A stretch of 64,000 nt of DNA, taken from NCBI GenBank assembly GCA_964509425.1, contig CAZDWZ010000007.1:186001-250000 (forward strand), written 5' to 3'. Below are positions 8,283-16,622 of this stretch, in pieces. A program made the translations under genes and the position numbers. The notes under the pieces were generated by a model. That model had not been told where the DNA came from and did not search any database. It saw nothing but the letters and a program-made list of their open reading frames with translations. The DNA comes from CAZDWZ01 sp964509425 (GTDB lineage: Bacteria; Bdellovibrionota_C; UBA2361; SZUA-149; CAZDWZ01). Positions within the stretch are counted from its first letter, which is position 1. The number at the start of each line of letters is the position of its first letter.

Positions 8283-9770
8283 CTAATTGTTAGATTGTTT
8301 TCCTCGGACCGTCCCAAAAACGAACCCGTCCTTGGAAGCCGTCAGCACGTATTCGGTACCTTCCGCAACGTTTTCAAAGCAGTAGCTGCCGTCCGCGGCC
8401 GTCGAGACGGTTCCGAGAGGTCCGCCTTCGACCTGAACGCCTGCCATAGGCGTACCGTTATGCAGCACTCGGCCACGAAGTGCGAAGAGCTCCTTCGCGA
8501 CGACAGCAAGCGAAGCATCTGCCGGTCCGGCAGTGCCTGAAAACTCAGACTTTTCAAAGACGAACTTCGATTTGGCTACAACGAGCTTATAGTTCGTGCC
8601 TTCCGGAACATTGGAAAAGGAGAAGGCGCCTTTGCTATTCGTCGTGGTTTTTCCAAGCGCGCCGCCGTCAATCTCGACGTTGCTGAGCGGCTCTTCGCGA
8701 TGGACAGCGGTGCCGCGAACCTCAAAGAGCTGTGTTGCTATGATTGAAAGGTCAATATCGTTTGCCACTTTGCCCGAACCGATTCCGTTCGCGTTGAATG
8801 TAAATCCTTCTTTTGTAGCGCGATACTGGAAATCTGTGCCTTCCGGGATTTTACCGAGGGAGAACATGCCATCATCTCCCGTCTTGCATTCCCCAAGATC
8901 TCCGGCTTCGATTCTTACTCCAGTCAGCCCTTTTCCCTTATGGGTAACTTTGCCGCCGAAGGTGAAAAGCTTCCGAGCATTGAAGTCGAGGTTGTCCTGC
9001 CCGGATCCATCGACGAAGACCACGAAGCTCGTCGTCGCAGCTCGCACCGAAGCATCCTGCGGCGTGTTCGAAGCTGGCGCACGATCATTTCGGGGAGTAC
9101 TTACCGGCACGATGGGTGCTGCGGGCACTGGTTGAGGGATCACTGCAGGCGTAGGCGCTGCAGTCTCGAGAGCAGCCGCTGGAGTCGCGGGTGCCGCTGC
9201 TGATATGGGCGCCGGAGTCGGGGCTTGCGGCGGAACCGATGGTGACGCCGGTGCCGGACTCGAGAATGCCCTGCTCAATGCACCTGTGAAGCTGTCGATG
9301 ATTGAATCGGGCTTCGCCGGGGAAGCTTCCGGGGCGGCTGCTTCTACGACGGGTTGTTTTGCTCCAGATGTGGAGACGTTCGAAGGCGCCGCTTTACTTT
9401 CGTCCTTGGCTTTTTCTTCTTCTTTTTTTCCTTGAGGAGTGGTTACGATTGAGGGCTTGATCAAATAGCGGCCGATGACGATTCGCTGATTTGGCCGAAT
9501 CGCCATTTCCTTGTCTGGCTGAAGTGAGTTGTTCTCGAGAGTGGTGCCGTTCGAGCTTCCCAGGTCTGTAATGTAAAGCGCGGCAGGAGTATCTCCTCCA
9601 TTAGGTCCGATATGAAGCTTTGCGTGAGTGCTCGAAACCTCAGGTCGATCGAGCACGAGATCGTTGTGCTCGGTTCTTCCTACGGTAATTTCGTTTTTGT
9701 CGAAGAGTCGAATCGTCGGTGGTTCGAACGACTCTTCATCAAGCGACATGATGATAACCTGAATTGCCAT
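8283..9770 (-). CDS. FHA-domain protein with three carboxypeptidase-like repeats
   Basis: The ATG at 9770 has GGA 7 bases upstream; a GTG at 9794 does not. The N-terminal FHA domain shows GRTEHNDLVLDRPEVSSTHAKL and DLGSSNGT, the phosphothreonine-binding loops. A Pro/Ala-rich linker (about 120-230) follows. Then come three similar ~80-residue beta modules, each with a GVxxxxGxLG...T..G.F.F..VPEGT.Y motif, as in carboxypeptidase regulatory-like/Cna-B domains. There is no signal peptide, so FHA probably sits in the cytosol. It may read out a Ser/Thr kinase, but none is in the window. Confidence 0.85.
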   Translation of the reverse strand: MAIQVIIMSLDEESFEPPTIRLFDKNEITVGRTEHNDLVLDRPEVSSTHAKLHIGPNGGDTPAALYITDLGSSNGTTLENNSLQPDKEMAIRPNQRIVIGRYLIKPSIVTTPQGKKEEEKAKDESKAAPSNVSTSGAKQPVVEAAAPEASPAKPDSIIDSFTGALSRAFSSPAPASPSVPPQAPTPAPISAAAPATPAAALETAAPTPAVIPQPVPAAPIVPVSTPRNDRAPASNTPQDASVRAATTSFVVFVDGSGQDNLDFNARKLFTFGGKVTHKGKGLTGVRIEAGDLGECKTGDDGMFSLGKIPEGTDFQYRATKEGFTFNANGIGSGKVANDIDLSIIATQLFEVRGTAVHREEPLSNVEIDGGALGKTTTNSKGAFSFSNVPEGTNYKLVVAKSKFVFEKSEFSGTAGPADASLAVVAKELFALRGRVLHNGTPMAGVQVEGGPLGTVSTAADGSYCFENVAEGTEYVLTASKDGFVFGTVRGKQSNN

Positions 9771-9896
9771 CCCGATATCCTGCGACGAGCGCACCCCTCT
9801 AAAGAAATTTAGGCAACGCGTACGAACCCGATTTTAAATGCCGGAAGTGGGCCTAAGGATTCGAAATTCCGTTCGCCCGCAAGCTCCGACAGCCAT

Positions 9897-10862
9897 TCAG
9901 AATATTGAATTCATTTCCGTTATCGCGGGTTTCCGATTCCGGCGCTTCAACACCGCGATATATTCTTCCAGCTCTTTCCTCGACTTTAAGAACGAATGGG
10001 AGGGAAGCTCGGCAAGACATGCGAGACAAAAGCACTCAAGCCGGACATAGCCCTCCTTTCCTTCAACGTGGTCTGAAGCGTGCACGTAGAGGAATTTCTC
10101 CAATTCGGGGTCTGCGAGCTCATCGAAACAAGATTCGCAATGATAATTAACCTGTTCCTTCCGGATGCGGCAGATCTCCAGCCAATCATCGGGATACATG
10201 TCCTCGGTAAATCCGTAGTCCTTTGACAGCATTCCCCGCGAGTTCCACGATCTCATCATCTCCACGTCAAAGAACATTTTCAGTTGAAAGCTTTCCCTGC
10301 TTGAGCCTTGTGCACGCGGGAGAATCGAGGAAACCTTCCACATACAGTTTTGACAGATATAGAGCGTCTGATCCTCAATCTCTTGATAGACGGGAATCGT
10401 GCCGTCTTTCAGCGGCATATCTGAAACAATTCGGTAAAAGAACTGACCGTCGGTTCGCTTCGAAATACGAAACGCTTCTTTCCACCCATCTCGCTCAGAC
10501 TGCGTCAGCACGTTGCAACGCATGATGTGATAGGGATGAAATTTTTCAATGCTCTCTTTGTCGACGTATCCTTCTGGAACGAGACTCGAAATCTGCGCTT
10601 TGCTCAGGTTTGCGGGGAAGTCCCCGACGTGAACAATCACCTTCGTCGCAACGCCGCTCTCAGGCTCGATGTAGAAAATCCCTTCTTGAGTGATGGCTGT
10701 ATTTTGATGTTCGAAATCCAGACCTTGCCGTTGGAGGTAGGTCTCCAGATAGCCGATCTTGCGTGCTATGAGGTTTGCGTCGAGGCTTTCAACGGCCTTC
10801 CGCAATTTAAGGAACTTTGTGAGTTTCACTGCCGTCCCCGGATTTTTTCGACGCAGACTCAT
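9897..10862 (-). CDS. Third gene of the Zorya-like cassette, C-terminal HNH-like zinc fold (ZorE-like?)
   Basis: No whole-length family is recognised. The C-terminal third looks like an HNH/treble-clef module: DDWLEICRIRKEQ, then C242-x2-C245, then FLYVH (H261), then C279-x2-C282, and H289. In active HNH enzymes the middle motif is usually V-H-H; here the second His is Ala (H261-A262) and no Asn of the usual N-x-L position is obvious, so catalysis may be lost. A further C170-x2-C173 pair is present. The frame overlaps the zorB-like stop by 56 bases from the ATG; the GTG at 10829 with GGGGA upstream is an equally good start. Published type II Zorya is zorA-zorB-zorE with an HNH ZorE, so this position fits an effector. 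The assignment is inference. Confidence 0.6.
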   Translation of the reverse strand: MSLRRKNPGTAVKLTKFLKLRKAVESLDANLIARKIGYLETYLQRQGLDFEHQNTAITQEGIFYIEPESGVATKVIVHVGDFPANLSKAQISSLVPEGYVDKESIEKFHPYHIMRCNVLTQSERDGWKEAFRISKRTDGQFFYRIVSDMPLKDGTIPVYQEIEDQTLYICQNCMWKVSSILPRAQGSSRESFQLKMFFDVEMMRSWNSRGMLSKDYGFTEDMYPDDWLEICRIRKEQVNYHCESCFDELADPELEKFLYVHASDHVEGKEGYVRLECFCLACLAELPSHSFLKSRKELEEYIAVLKRRNRKPAITEMNSIF

Positions 10863-11544
10863 TCACGGTGTGAATAATCTCTCGAATCTTCTCATCAGCC
10901 TTCGTCCGGACTTTGAACTCAACCCGCCGGGAGCGAGAAGCATCCTCGACACCGTTCGTCAGCACAGGTGCAGCAAAAGCGAGACCGTTCGCACGCAGCA
11001 CCTTCGTCAACCATTGCTGATACTGCACGATCTGCGGAAGACGGAAGCAGTAATCCAAGATCACAAACGACCGTGCCTGAGAGAGGAGTGCGTTGTTCAG
11101 ATACCGGTGCTCAAGACTCTTGCTCTCGTCCCAAGAGCTTGACGTGTGTCCTTCTATGCGAACCTCTTCGATTTGAGAGCGATATTTATCGTTCCCAAGC
11201 AGTCTGATGTATCGGGGAAAGAACTCACTCAGTATTTCCTGGAAGCGCGGTTTTATCTTCTTACTCCCCTCGTCGAACAACACATCAGGCTCGTAAAATC
11301 GCACTGTGCCGTCCGGAAGAATTCCCGCGTCCCATTTCGCAAGGTCTTGTTTGAATTCTTGAATGAGGCTGTTGTGCAGGTCGTCTTGATAGTCTTTATA
11401 GGTAAGGGCGATTTTCTGAACGGCCTGTTTTTCCTGATTGACCTGCTCCATAAACACCACGGAGATGAGCAGAAACACCATCATCAGACCGGTCATCATG
11501 TCGGTAACGCTGATCCAAACCTGACTTCCACTGCCGTGTGTCAT
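10807..11544 (-). CDS. zorB: ZorB-like MotB/OmpA-family ion-channel subunit
   Basis: Residues 8-32 form one transmembrane helix with the proton/ion-path Asp, motif WISVTDMMTGLMMVFLLI (D15), as in MotB and ZorB. A periplasmic helix follows (35-65). The C-terminal part is an OmpA-like peptidoglycan-binding domain, with RIEGHTSS near 145, LLSQARSFVILDYC and SRRVEFKVR. It overlaps the zorA-like gene by ATGA (11541-11544), so the two are translationally coupled like a stator pair. No flagellar genes are nearby, which favours a Zorya-like defence stator over motility. Confidence 0.8.
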   Translation of the reverse strand: MTHGSGSQVWISVTDMMTGLMMVFLLISVVFMEQVNQEKQAVQKIALTYKDYQDDLHNSLIQEFKQDLAKWDAGILPDGTVRFYEPDVLFDEGSKKIKPRFQEILSEFFPRYIRLLGNDKYRSQIEEVRIEGHTSSSWDESKSLEHRYLNNALLSQARSFVILDYCFRLPQIVQYQQWLTKVLRANGLAFAAPVLTNGVEDASRSRRVEFKVRTKADEKIREIIHTVNESASKKSGDGSETHKVP

Positions 11545-12647
11545 CGCTTATTCGTCACAAACTGGAAAAGTGATCGATAATCCGCCGCAAACTGATTGGT
11601 GATTGCCGTAAGCACTTTCTCCAGCTCGCCGAGAGCACGCGGGATCTGCTCGTCGAGTTCCTTCGTGAGCTGAGCGAGCGATTCGGACTGCTTTCCGACC
11701 GAGGCTTCAATCACGCCGGAGAAGTTATTCATGTTGTCTGCCGAGCGGCTGAGCGCCGTCTGAGTCGTTGAGAGGAACGTACCGGCTTGCTCACCGAGTG
11801 TTCGACAGCTCTGGAGATGCGCTTCGAGTGTGCGAATCTGAATGTCGTAGGTTTTGATCAGCCCGCCGACTTCGTGGCAAATCTTTTGAGTCTTTTCGTT
11901 GCTTTCAACGATGTGCGTTGCGGCTTCACGCGAAACCTCAAGGGAGCGAAGAATCTGTTGCAACGTCTTCTCGGCGCCGTCAACATGGGTCTTGTACTGC
12001 CGTTGCCAATCAACGAGCGATTTACAGGCGACGTTCAACTCTTTAAAATTGTCCCCAAACTGCGTCGTGAGGTTTTGATTGAATTCGGTGATGATGCGCT
12101 CGAGTGCCTGTGTGACCTCTTGAGTCGCCCCTCGCGCAAGTTGCTCGAGAGCTTGATCGAGTGAAACATTGATTTTCTCGAGGTGATCCTTCAAGAAGGT
12201 CTTCATCTCGGTAAACTGCTTAACGAGCTGTCCAGGAGCTTGTATCGTCGTGACCAGCGACCCCATTTTGCGGTCGATACTCTGGAGCACCTGATCGTCC
12301 TCAGAACTTTCCTCAAAGATTTTCTGCGCGCAGGAGAGTACCAAAGACAGAAACATCCCTAATACGGACCCCGCGAACGCGAATCGGAGTCCTTCAAGAA
12401 GTTTGGGAACGCTCCCTGCGATATTGGTCGAATCGAAACCGTAGAGTCCGACGAGAACTCCCACGAATGTCGCAAACAATCCAACACTCACGATGGTCGT
12501 TGCAAAAGACAAATGTCGACGCTGTGTCCAGCCAAATCTCCGGCCGAGAAGTCCAAATAGGTCGATTGCGAACAGCACGAGCATCGATAGAGAACACGCG
12601 AGCAAAACTCCGTCGGAAGCGATGTGATGTAAGTATTGCCGTACCAA
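11541..12647 (-). CDS. zorA: ZorA-like MotA/TolQ/ExbB-family subunit with coiled-coil tail
   Basis: Three hydrophobic helices appear near the N-terminus: GVLLACSLSMLVLFAIDLFGLL; the MotA-type ATTIVSVGLFATFVGVLVGLYGF; and LRFAFAGSVLGMFLSLVL, separated by the typical SVPKLLEGL loop. The remaining ~250 residues are a long Gln/Glu/Leu-rich coiled coil. That is the layout of ZorA, whose cytoplasmic tail transmits the signal, and differs from MotA. A TTG at 12647 has AAAGGGGGA 6 bases upstream and is the best start; the frame opens at GTG 12731 with no site. The tail is shorter than in the longest ZorA proteins I recall. Confidence 0.78.
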   Translation of the reverse strand: MVRQYLHHIASDGVLLACSLSMLVLFAIDLFGLLGRRFGWTQRRHLSFATTIVSVGLFATFVGVLVGLYGFDSTNIAGSVPKLLEGLRFAFAGSVLGMFLSLVLSCAQKIFEESSEDDQVLQSIDRKMGSLVTTIQAPGQLVKQFTEMKTFLKDHLEKINVSLDQALEQLARGATQEVTQALERIITEFNQNLTTQFGDNFKELNVACKSLVDWQRQYKTHVDGAEKTLQQILRSLEVSREAATHIVESNEKTQKICHEVGGLIKTYDIQIRTLEAHLQSCRTLGEQAGTFLSTTQTALSRSADNMNNFSGVIEASVGKQSESLAQLTKELDEQIPRALGELEKVLTAITNQFAADYRSLFQFVTNKR

Positions 12648-12814
12648 AACTTTTCCCCCTTTCCGCGAGCGGGCCCACATTCTACGGATTGTGGATGGCG
12701 CACCCACGAATATGATCGGACGGAAGCCCACTCATCTAGAGTGAAATTTGCATACGGCGATTCGTAGTAAAAAAATCTATGAACCCGGATGGTTAACGCT
12801 GCTCCGGCACCGAT

Positions 12815-12848
12815 CGGACGGACAAGGTTGGCGCGACTGCAACCTTGT
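12815..12848. repeat. Hairpin with CAAGGTTG core, left side of the first GC-rich gene
   Basis: ACAAGGTTG (12822-12830) and CAACCTTGT (12840-12848) form a perfect 9-bp stem with a 9-base loop. The segment 12815-12834 is also an imperfect inverted copy of 13777-13798 on the other side of the metallophosphoesterase gene. Confidence 0.6.
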
Positions 12849-12908
12849 TCCGCCGAATGAATGGGCTGAATGTAAACCGAACTTCTCACGGGTTGTCGCT
12901 AAACCCGT

Positions 12909-13691
12909 TTATCTGCCGTCCAAGAGCCGGTCGCCGTACTCGTTACGAAGACCGCTTTGGGCCAAGATCTTCGCACGCGCCTGCTCGATGGGGTATTCAA
13001 CCCGGACGTACTCGATCTCTCGCGTGGCCGGGTAGAAGATCACGTAGCACGCGCGAGGGTCGCGATCGCGTGGCTGCCCCACGGACCCGACATTCACGAG
13101 GTGCTTCACACCCTTCGGCAGGACGATGCGGCCGCTGATACCACTCGACGCGGTGAACACCGGCGGTTTCGTACCAAACGACAGCACCCCCGGCAGGTGA
13201 GTGTGTCCGTTGAACCCGATGTCCGGCAGAACCGCGGCGATGCCTTCCATCATCTTGTCCGTGTAGACGTCGGTGGGCTTCACGTACTCGTTCGTCGGGT
13301 TGCGCGGCGATCCGTGGACGAGCAGTGCTCCATGTACCGTGAGTTTTCGGGGCAGTTGGTCGAAGAACTCGAAGGCGTCCTTCTTCTTCCGCTTCCCTTC
13401 TTCCTCGAGCCGGGCCCGAGTCCATACGATGCTCTCCCACGCTCCTTCCGAGAAGTGGTCGGGGTCCCAGAGCGCAGCGTCGTCGTGGTTGCCGCGAACG
13501 CAGCCCTTCGCGTGCCGCTCGACCAGCTCGTAGCACTCCCACGGCCACCCACCGTACCCGACGATATCGCCGGCACAGTAGATTTCGGCTTCCTTCCCGA
13601 GTTTGTCCCAGATGCTTTCCAGCACCGGACCGAGGGCATCCACATTCGAGTGTATGTCGCTGATGAAAGCGACGCCTTGACTGTTTCCCAT
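12909..13691 (-). CDS. Calcineurin-like metallophosphoesterase (GC-rich singleton)
   Basis: The protein carries the binuclear-metal motifs in order: SDIHSN (D, H), GDIVGYGG, GNHDD, VHGSPRN and GHTHLPGV. These define a YfcE/DR1281-like phosphoesterase of about 260 residues. The ATG at 13691 has GGGGAGAG just upstream; the frame start at 13733 has none. Codons are much GC-richer than in the zorA-like gene and in the 14.2 kb gene. It shares the C-terminal motif VNVGSVGQPR with the second metallophosphoesterase at 52.6 kb (VNAGSVGQPR), so the two are paralogues. The substrate is unknown. A 7-bp stem (ACGGGTT/AACCCGT) just after the stop could end the transcript. Confidence 0.88.
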   Translation of the reverse strand: MGNSQGVAFISDIHSNVDALGPVLESIWDKLGKEAEIYCAGDIVGYGGWPWECYELVERHAKGCVRGNHDDAALWDPDHFSEGAWESIVWTRARLEEEGKRKKKDAFEFFDQLPRKLTVHGALLVHGSPRNPTNEYVKPTDVYTDKMMEGIAAVLPDIGFNGHTHLPGVLSFGTKPPVFTASSGISGRIVLPKGVKHLVNVGSVGQPRDRDPRACYVIFYPATREIEYVRVEYPIEQARAKILAQSGLRNEYGDRLLDGR

Positions 13692-13730
13692 CGTCTCTCC
13701 CCTTCTAGGCGATTCTGCTTCTGGTTTAGG

Positions 13731-13798
13731 CAAGGTTGGGCGGAAGTCGCATCTACGCTCGTCTCAAAACGCTATTGCGCCAACAACCTTGTCGTCCG
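13731..13798. repeat. Hairpin with CAAGGTTG core, right side of the first GC-rich gene
   Basis: CAAGGTTG (13731-13738) pairs with CAACCTTG (13784-13791), helped by GGCG/CGCC after a 2-base bulge; the loop is about 30 bases. The arm 13777-13798 is an inverted imperfect copy of 12815-12834. Confidence 0.55.
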
Positions 13799-14215
13799 AA
13801 GCCGCAACTTCCGGAGTTCGAACGACTGGTTGTTTTACAAATTATTACTCGGAGTTTTCATGCGGCAGAGTAGCCCGCACCAGCACCGACAATTCGGGAA
13901 TCGGAACCGAGGGACATCTGGCCGCGCAGAAAAGATCGGATGAGGCCTTGGAAGGAAATCCTAAGGTAGGACTACCATTACCCTACGGCCAAATGTTTTT
14001 CCAGTTCGAAGAGCTTGCTTGCCTTCGCTCGTTCGACTTGTTCAGAATCCCATAGCTCAAGACTCCAATCGGAACCGCAATCGGCTAACGTGCCGAATAA
14101 ATTTCGTGTTTTGTCGATTTGTTGACACCCGAAGACAGGATATTTTCCCCGCCTCACATCTCGAACAAGGCTGATGCGGTGCGCCGAAACTGAGTTCGGA
14201 GACGACTCGGATGGG
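13799..14215. other. Intergenic stretch with one doubtful small ORF
   Basis: This gap lies upstream of the first GC-rich gene. A minus-strand frame, 13978-14280, ends in a protein-like segment (YPVFGCQQIDKTRNLFGTL...ELEKHLAVG). It has no ribosome-binding site, an odd Ser-rich start, and overlaps the next gene. It may be the remains of an old gene. Nothing else is recognised. Confidence 0.35.
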
Positions 14216-14827
14216 CTATTTTCCGATGACGGGGAGATGTCCTTGTGACTCGGACTCTTTTTGCGCCCGGATATACTCAATCGCGCTGCGAATTCCGATG
14301 TGCGCCAGATTATCGATCGTCGCCTTTCGCTCGCGGCCGCGCTTTTGCAGATTTATCGCTCGCGCTTGGACGGAGGCTTCTTCAACACGCTCTCCGAGAG
14401 ACTGAAGCATGGCTTCGAAGTTTTCTTCCCAATGATGCGCCGGCAGTGACTCGGTATCAAAATCGGGATTCTTCTTCTTCAACTCGGAGTAATCGTAGTC
14501 GAGAAGTTGAAATGCATTGTGAAGCGCATGAAAGTCGGTATTCACCAGAATCTTTTTCACTTCTTCAATCAGCACTTCCAGCTTCGCCAATGAAGCATTC
14601 ATCTCCGCAAGTTCTCTGGTTCCGTCAGCGCCCACGGACAACAAGTAGTCGATCACGTGTTTTTCCAGCAGTTGCAAACGACCTTCGAACTCGGCTCCTC
14701 TCTCATTAATCTTCTGCACTCGACGATCAAGCTCCCTGCGGAGCGAACTTCGCTTTCCTGCGAGCCAAACAAAAGCTGCGCAGAGCACCAGCGCAGCGAC
14801 CAATATGAAGTAGAATGTCATGTGCAT
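14216..14827 (-). CDS. Uncharacterised membrane-anchored coiled-coil protein
   Basis: One N-terminal transmembrane helix (about 3-22, FYFILVAALVLCAAFVWLAG) is followed by a basic patch (KRSSLRRELDRRV) and a long helical domain rich in Leu/Glu/Lys to residue 200. The positive-inside pattern puts the helical domain in the cytoplasm. No enzyme motif is seen. It is a single gene, and no clear ribosome-binding site separates the ATG at 14827 from the one at 14821. I cannot assign a function. Confidence 0.7.
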   Translation of the reverse strand: MHMTFYFILVAALVLCAAFVWLAGKRSSLRRELDRRVQKINERGAEFEGRLQLLEKHVIDYLLSVGADGTRELAEMNASLAKLEVLIEEVKKILVNTDFHALHNAFQLLDYDYSELKKKNPDFDTESLPAHHWEENFEAMLQSLGERVEEASVQARAINLQKRGRERKATIDNLAHIGIRSAIEYIRAQKESESQGHLPVIGK

Positions 14828-15101
14828 GACACCAATTATAAAACTTTTGTCTGAGTTTTGCTAAGAAATGTATTGAAACTCGTGCGATCCCCCCCTGATC
14901 GAATCAGTTCGAAACAGACGTTTCAGGCCGGGATTCGACGATTCGAGAGTTATCCGGAACGAAAATTTTTTACGAAGCTCCTTCGCCCTTTTCCTATTTT
15001 GAAGGAAGTTTTATCAAAGAGCGCTTGGTGTTTTGGGTCATGCTCTCCGACCCAAGTCACGTCCTTCTCCTTATTGTTGCTATCACTTGAACAGAGCCAC
15101 G

Positions 15102-15707
15102 ATGAATTTAGTTGTTCTTATTGGAATTCCATTCACTGCTGCCCTCATTGGCTGGATCACAAACTACGTCGCGATCAAAATGTTGTTTCGACCGCGAAAG
15201 CCGGTTCGTATTCTCGGAATCACGTTTCACGGACTTGTTCCCAGACGGCAGGCACAGCTCGCACAGAGCATCGCCGAGACTGTGGAGACGGAGCTGATCT
15301 CGCACGAAGATATTCGGGAGTTTCTTGCACGCCCGGAAAGCCGTGATGCCGTAGAAACTCTGATTCATGATCAAATAGAGATATTCATTCAAAAGAAGTT
15401 GGGCTCGAACCCCATGTTGGCCATGTTTCTCCAAGGCGAGGTGGGAAAGAACATTCGAGACATGTTGGTTTCCCAGCTTCGGGAAACAATTCCTCAACTC
15501 ATGGAGTCGATGATGGATCGACTGGAACGTGGATTGAATTTTCAGGAAATCATCCGCGAGAAAATCGAACGCTTCGAACTCTCCAAACTCGAAGAGATCA
15601 TCTATCGAATCTCGGCAAAGGAGCTTCGCACAATCGAGCTTCTGGGCGGCGTTCTCGGCTTTCTCGTCGGCTTGATTCAAGTTGCGCTCATGTTCCTCAC
15701 GACATAG
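15102..15707 (+). CDS. DUF445 family membrane protein
   Basis: Start at the ATG 15102, where the family motif begins: a first helix (LVVLIGIPFTAALIGWITNYVAIKMLF) ending in the diagnostic WxTNxxAIxMLFRP. Next come ITFHGLVPRRQAQLAQSIAETV and a helical central part. The last helix, LLGGVLGFLVGLIQVAL, returns to the membrane. Family members (YheB-like) have two terminal helices around a cytoplasmic helical domain; their function is unknown. The stop abuts the ATG of the RDD gene, so both are co-transcribed. Confidence 0.88.
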   Translation: MNLVVLIGIPFTAALIGWITNYVAIKMLFRPRKPVRILGITFHGLVPRRQAQLAQSIAETVETELISHEDIREFLARPESRDAVETLIHDQIEIFIQKKLGSNPMLAMFLQGEVGKNIRDMLVSQLRETIPQLMESMMDRLERGLNFQEIIREKIERFELSKLEEIIYRISAKELRTIELLGGVLGFLVGLIQVALMFLTT

Positions 15708-16421
15708 ATGAAAACGCACTACGACATGCGTGGCTCACGTCCGGCGGGATTGCTTTTCCGCTCCGTGGCGGTTCTCACTGATGTCAGCGTCTGCGCATTC
15801 ATCTCCACCTATGCACTCCGTGGCGTAGCGCTCCGATTTCGGGAACAAGTGGCGCACATCCTCGGCATTCATGCATTCACGCTCGCAATAGATGCAGGGA
15901 CTGTTTCAGCCGCAGAGCTTTCGGAGCGCTTTACGGAGCGGTTGCTCGACCTTGAGGTCGAGCTTCTAGATCTTACGCTTGTCTTCACACTCGCCGCTCT
16001 TATCGTCGTGTCGTTTGTAGCATTCGGCTATTTCGCCCTCGCCGAATCTCGTCCGTTCAGCACGACTTTTGGGAAGGCGGCATTCGGAATAAAAGTCGTA
16101 AATGAAAAATACGACACCTTCGGGATTCTTCATTCCATCTATCGGCAGATTGCAAAGCTCGTGACACTGTTCACCCTCGGCGCCGGATTTTTCTTCCTTC
16201 CGCTTTCGAAGAACAAACGTGCTCTCCACGACAAAATTGCCGGAACGTATGTGATTCGAGTCGGCGCCGGTTATGCGCGTGTCTATAGGCTCGGGAAATT
16301 CTTGCTGTGGTTGGTCCTCACGGGAGGCACCGTTTATGCGGTGTACCAGCGATTGCTCGTCGTGCATCGGTGGTATCTCATTCTAAAACTCACTCTCCCC
16401 CCGAATTTTTTCCCGATGTAG
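15708..16421 (+). CDS. RDD family membrane protein
   Basis: The opening RPAGLLFRSVAVLTDVSV is an RDD signature (basic-polar, then Asp in helix 1). A long polar insert (about 40-85) separates helix 1 from helix 2 (LTLVFTLAALIVVSFVAFGYF). The second hallmark, STTFGKAAFGIKVVNEK, follows, and then RALHDKIAGTYVIRV. Two or three more helices end the protein. RDD proteins may act in ion exchange or envelope traffic; the substrate is unknown. The ATG directly follows the DUF445 stop. The last 39 bases overlap the convergent small gene of the MNIO operon. Confidence 0.85.
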   Translation: MKTHYDMRGSRPAGLLFRSVAVLTDVSVCAFISTYALRGVALRFREQVAHILGIHAFTLAIDAGTVSAAELSERFTERLLDLEVELLDLTLVFTLAALIVVSFVAFGYFALAESRPFSTTFGKAAFGIKVVNEKYDTFGILHSIYRQIAKLVTLFTLGAGFFFLPLSKNKRALHDKIAGTYVIRVGAGYARVYRLGKFLLWLVLTGGTVYAVYQRLLVVHRWYLILKLTLPPNFFPM

Positions 16422-16622
16422 CGATCGCTTACTTCGCTTCTTTGCAAAGCTTTCCGCGGCAAACTGCAAGCCCACTCGGTCAATCTGAATCAAGGAGAGA
16501 CGCTCAGATTGCGAAAGAATGTATCCGTCGAGAAACGAACCTGGATCGGCCAAAAACGCCACGCGCGCGTCTTCGTCGCTGTAGAGTAACGCTAACACTC
16601 GTTCGAAATTCGGAGAGCTCAT
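16383..16622 (-). CDS. Small partner protein of the MNIO operon
   Basis: 79 residues, coupled to the MNIO stop by ATGA (16619-16622). The body FERVLALLYSDEDARVAFLADPGSFLDGYILSQSERLSLIQID has the pattern of small LigA/Nif11-like helical domains (A-F-L-x-D-P...L...E...L), as often seen next to RiPP enzymes. The tail is basic. In other MNIO systems a small partner recognises the precursor, so I infer a substrate-binding or docking role. Its last 39 bases overlap the RDD gene on the other strand; this is unusual but the frame is clean. I cannot name a family with certainty. Confidence 0.7.
   Translation of the reverse strand: MSSPNFERVLALLYSDEDARVAFLADPGSFLDGYILSQSERLSLIQIDRVGLQFAAESFAKKRSKRSLHREKIRGESEF

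Noticed and set aside
10807..12647. Flagellar stator MotAB
   Set aside because: The long coiled-coil tail of the A subunit, the third overlapping gene and the lack of flagellar genes favour a Zorya-like system.
12815..13798. Integron gene cassettes with attC sites around the GC-rich gene
   Set aside because: The hairpins put GTT outside and AAC inside, the reverse of attC order, and no integrase is in the window. GC-rich genes are also not in tandem.
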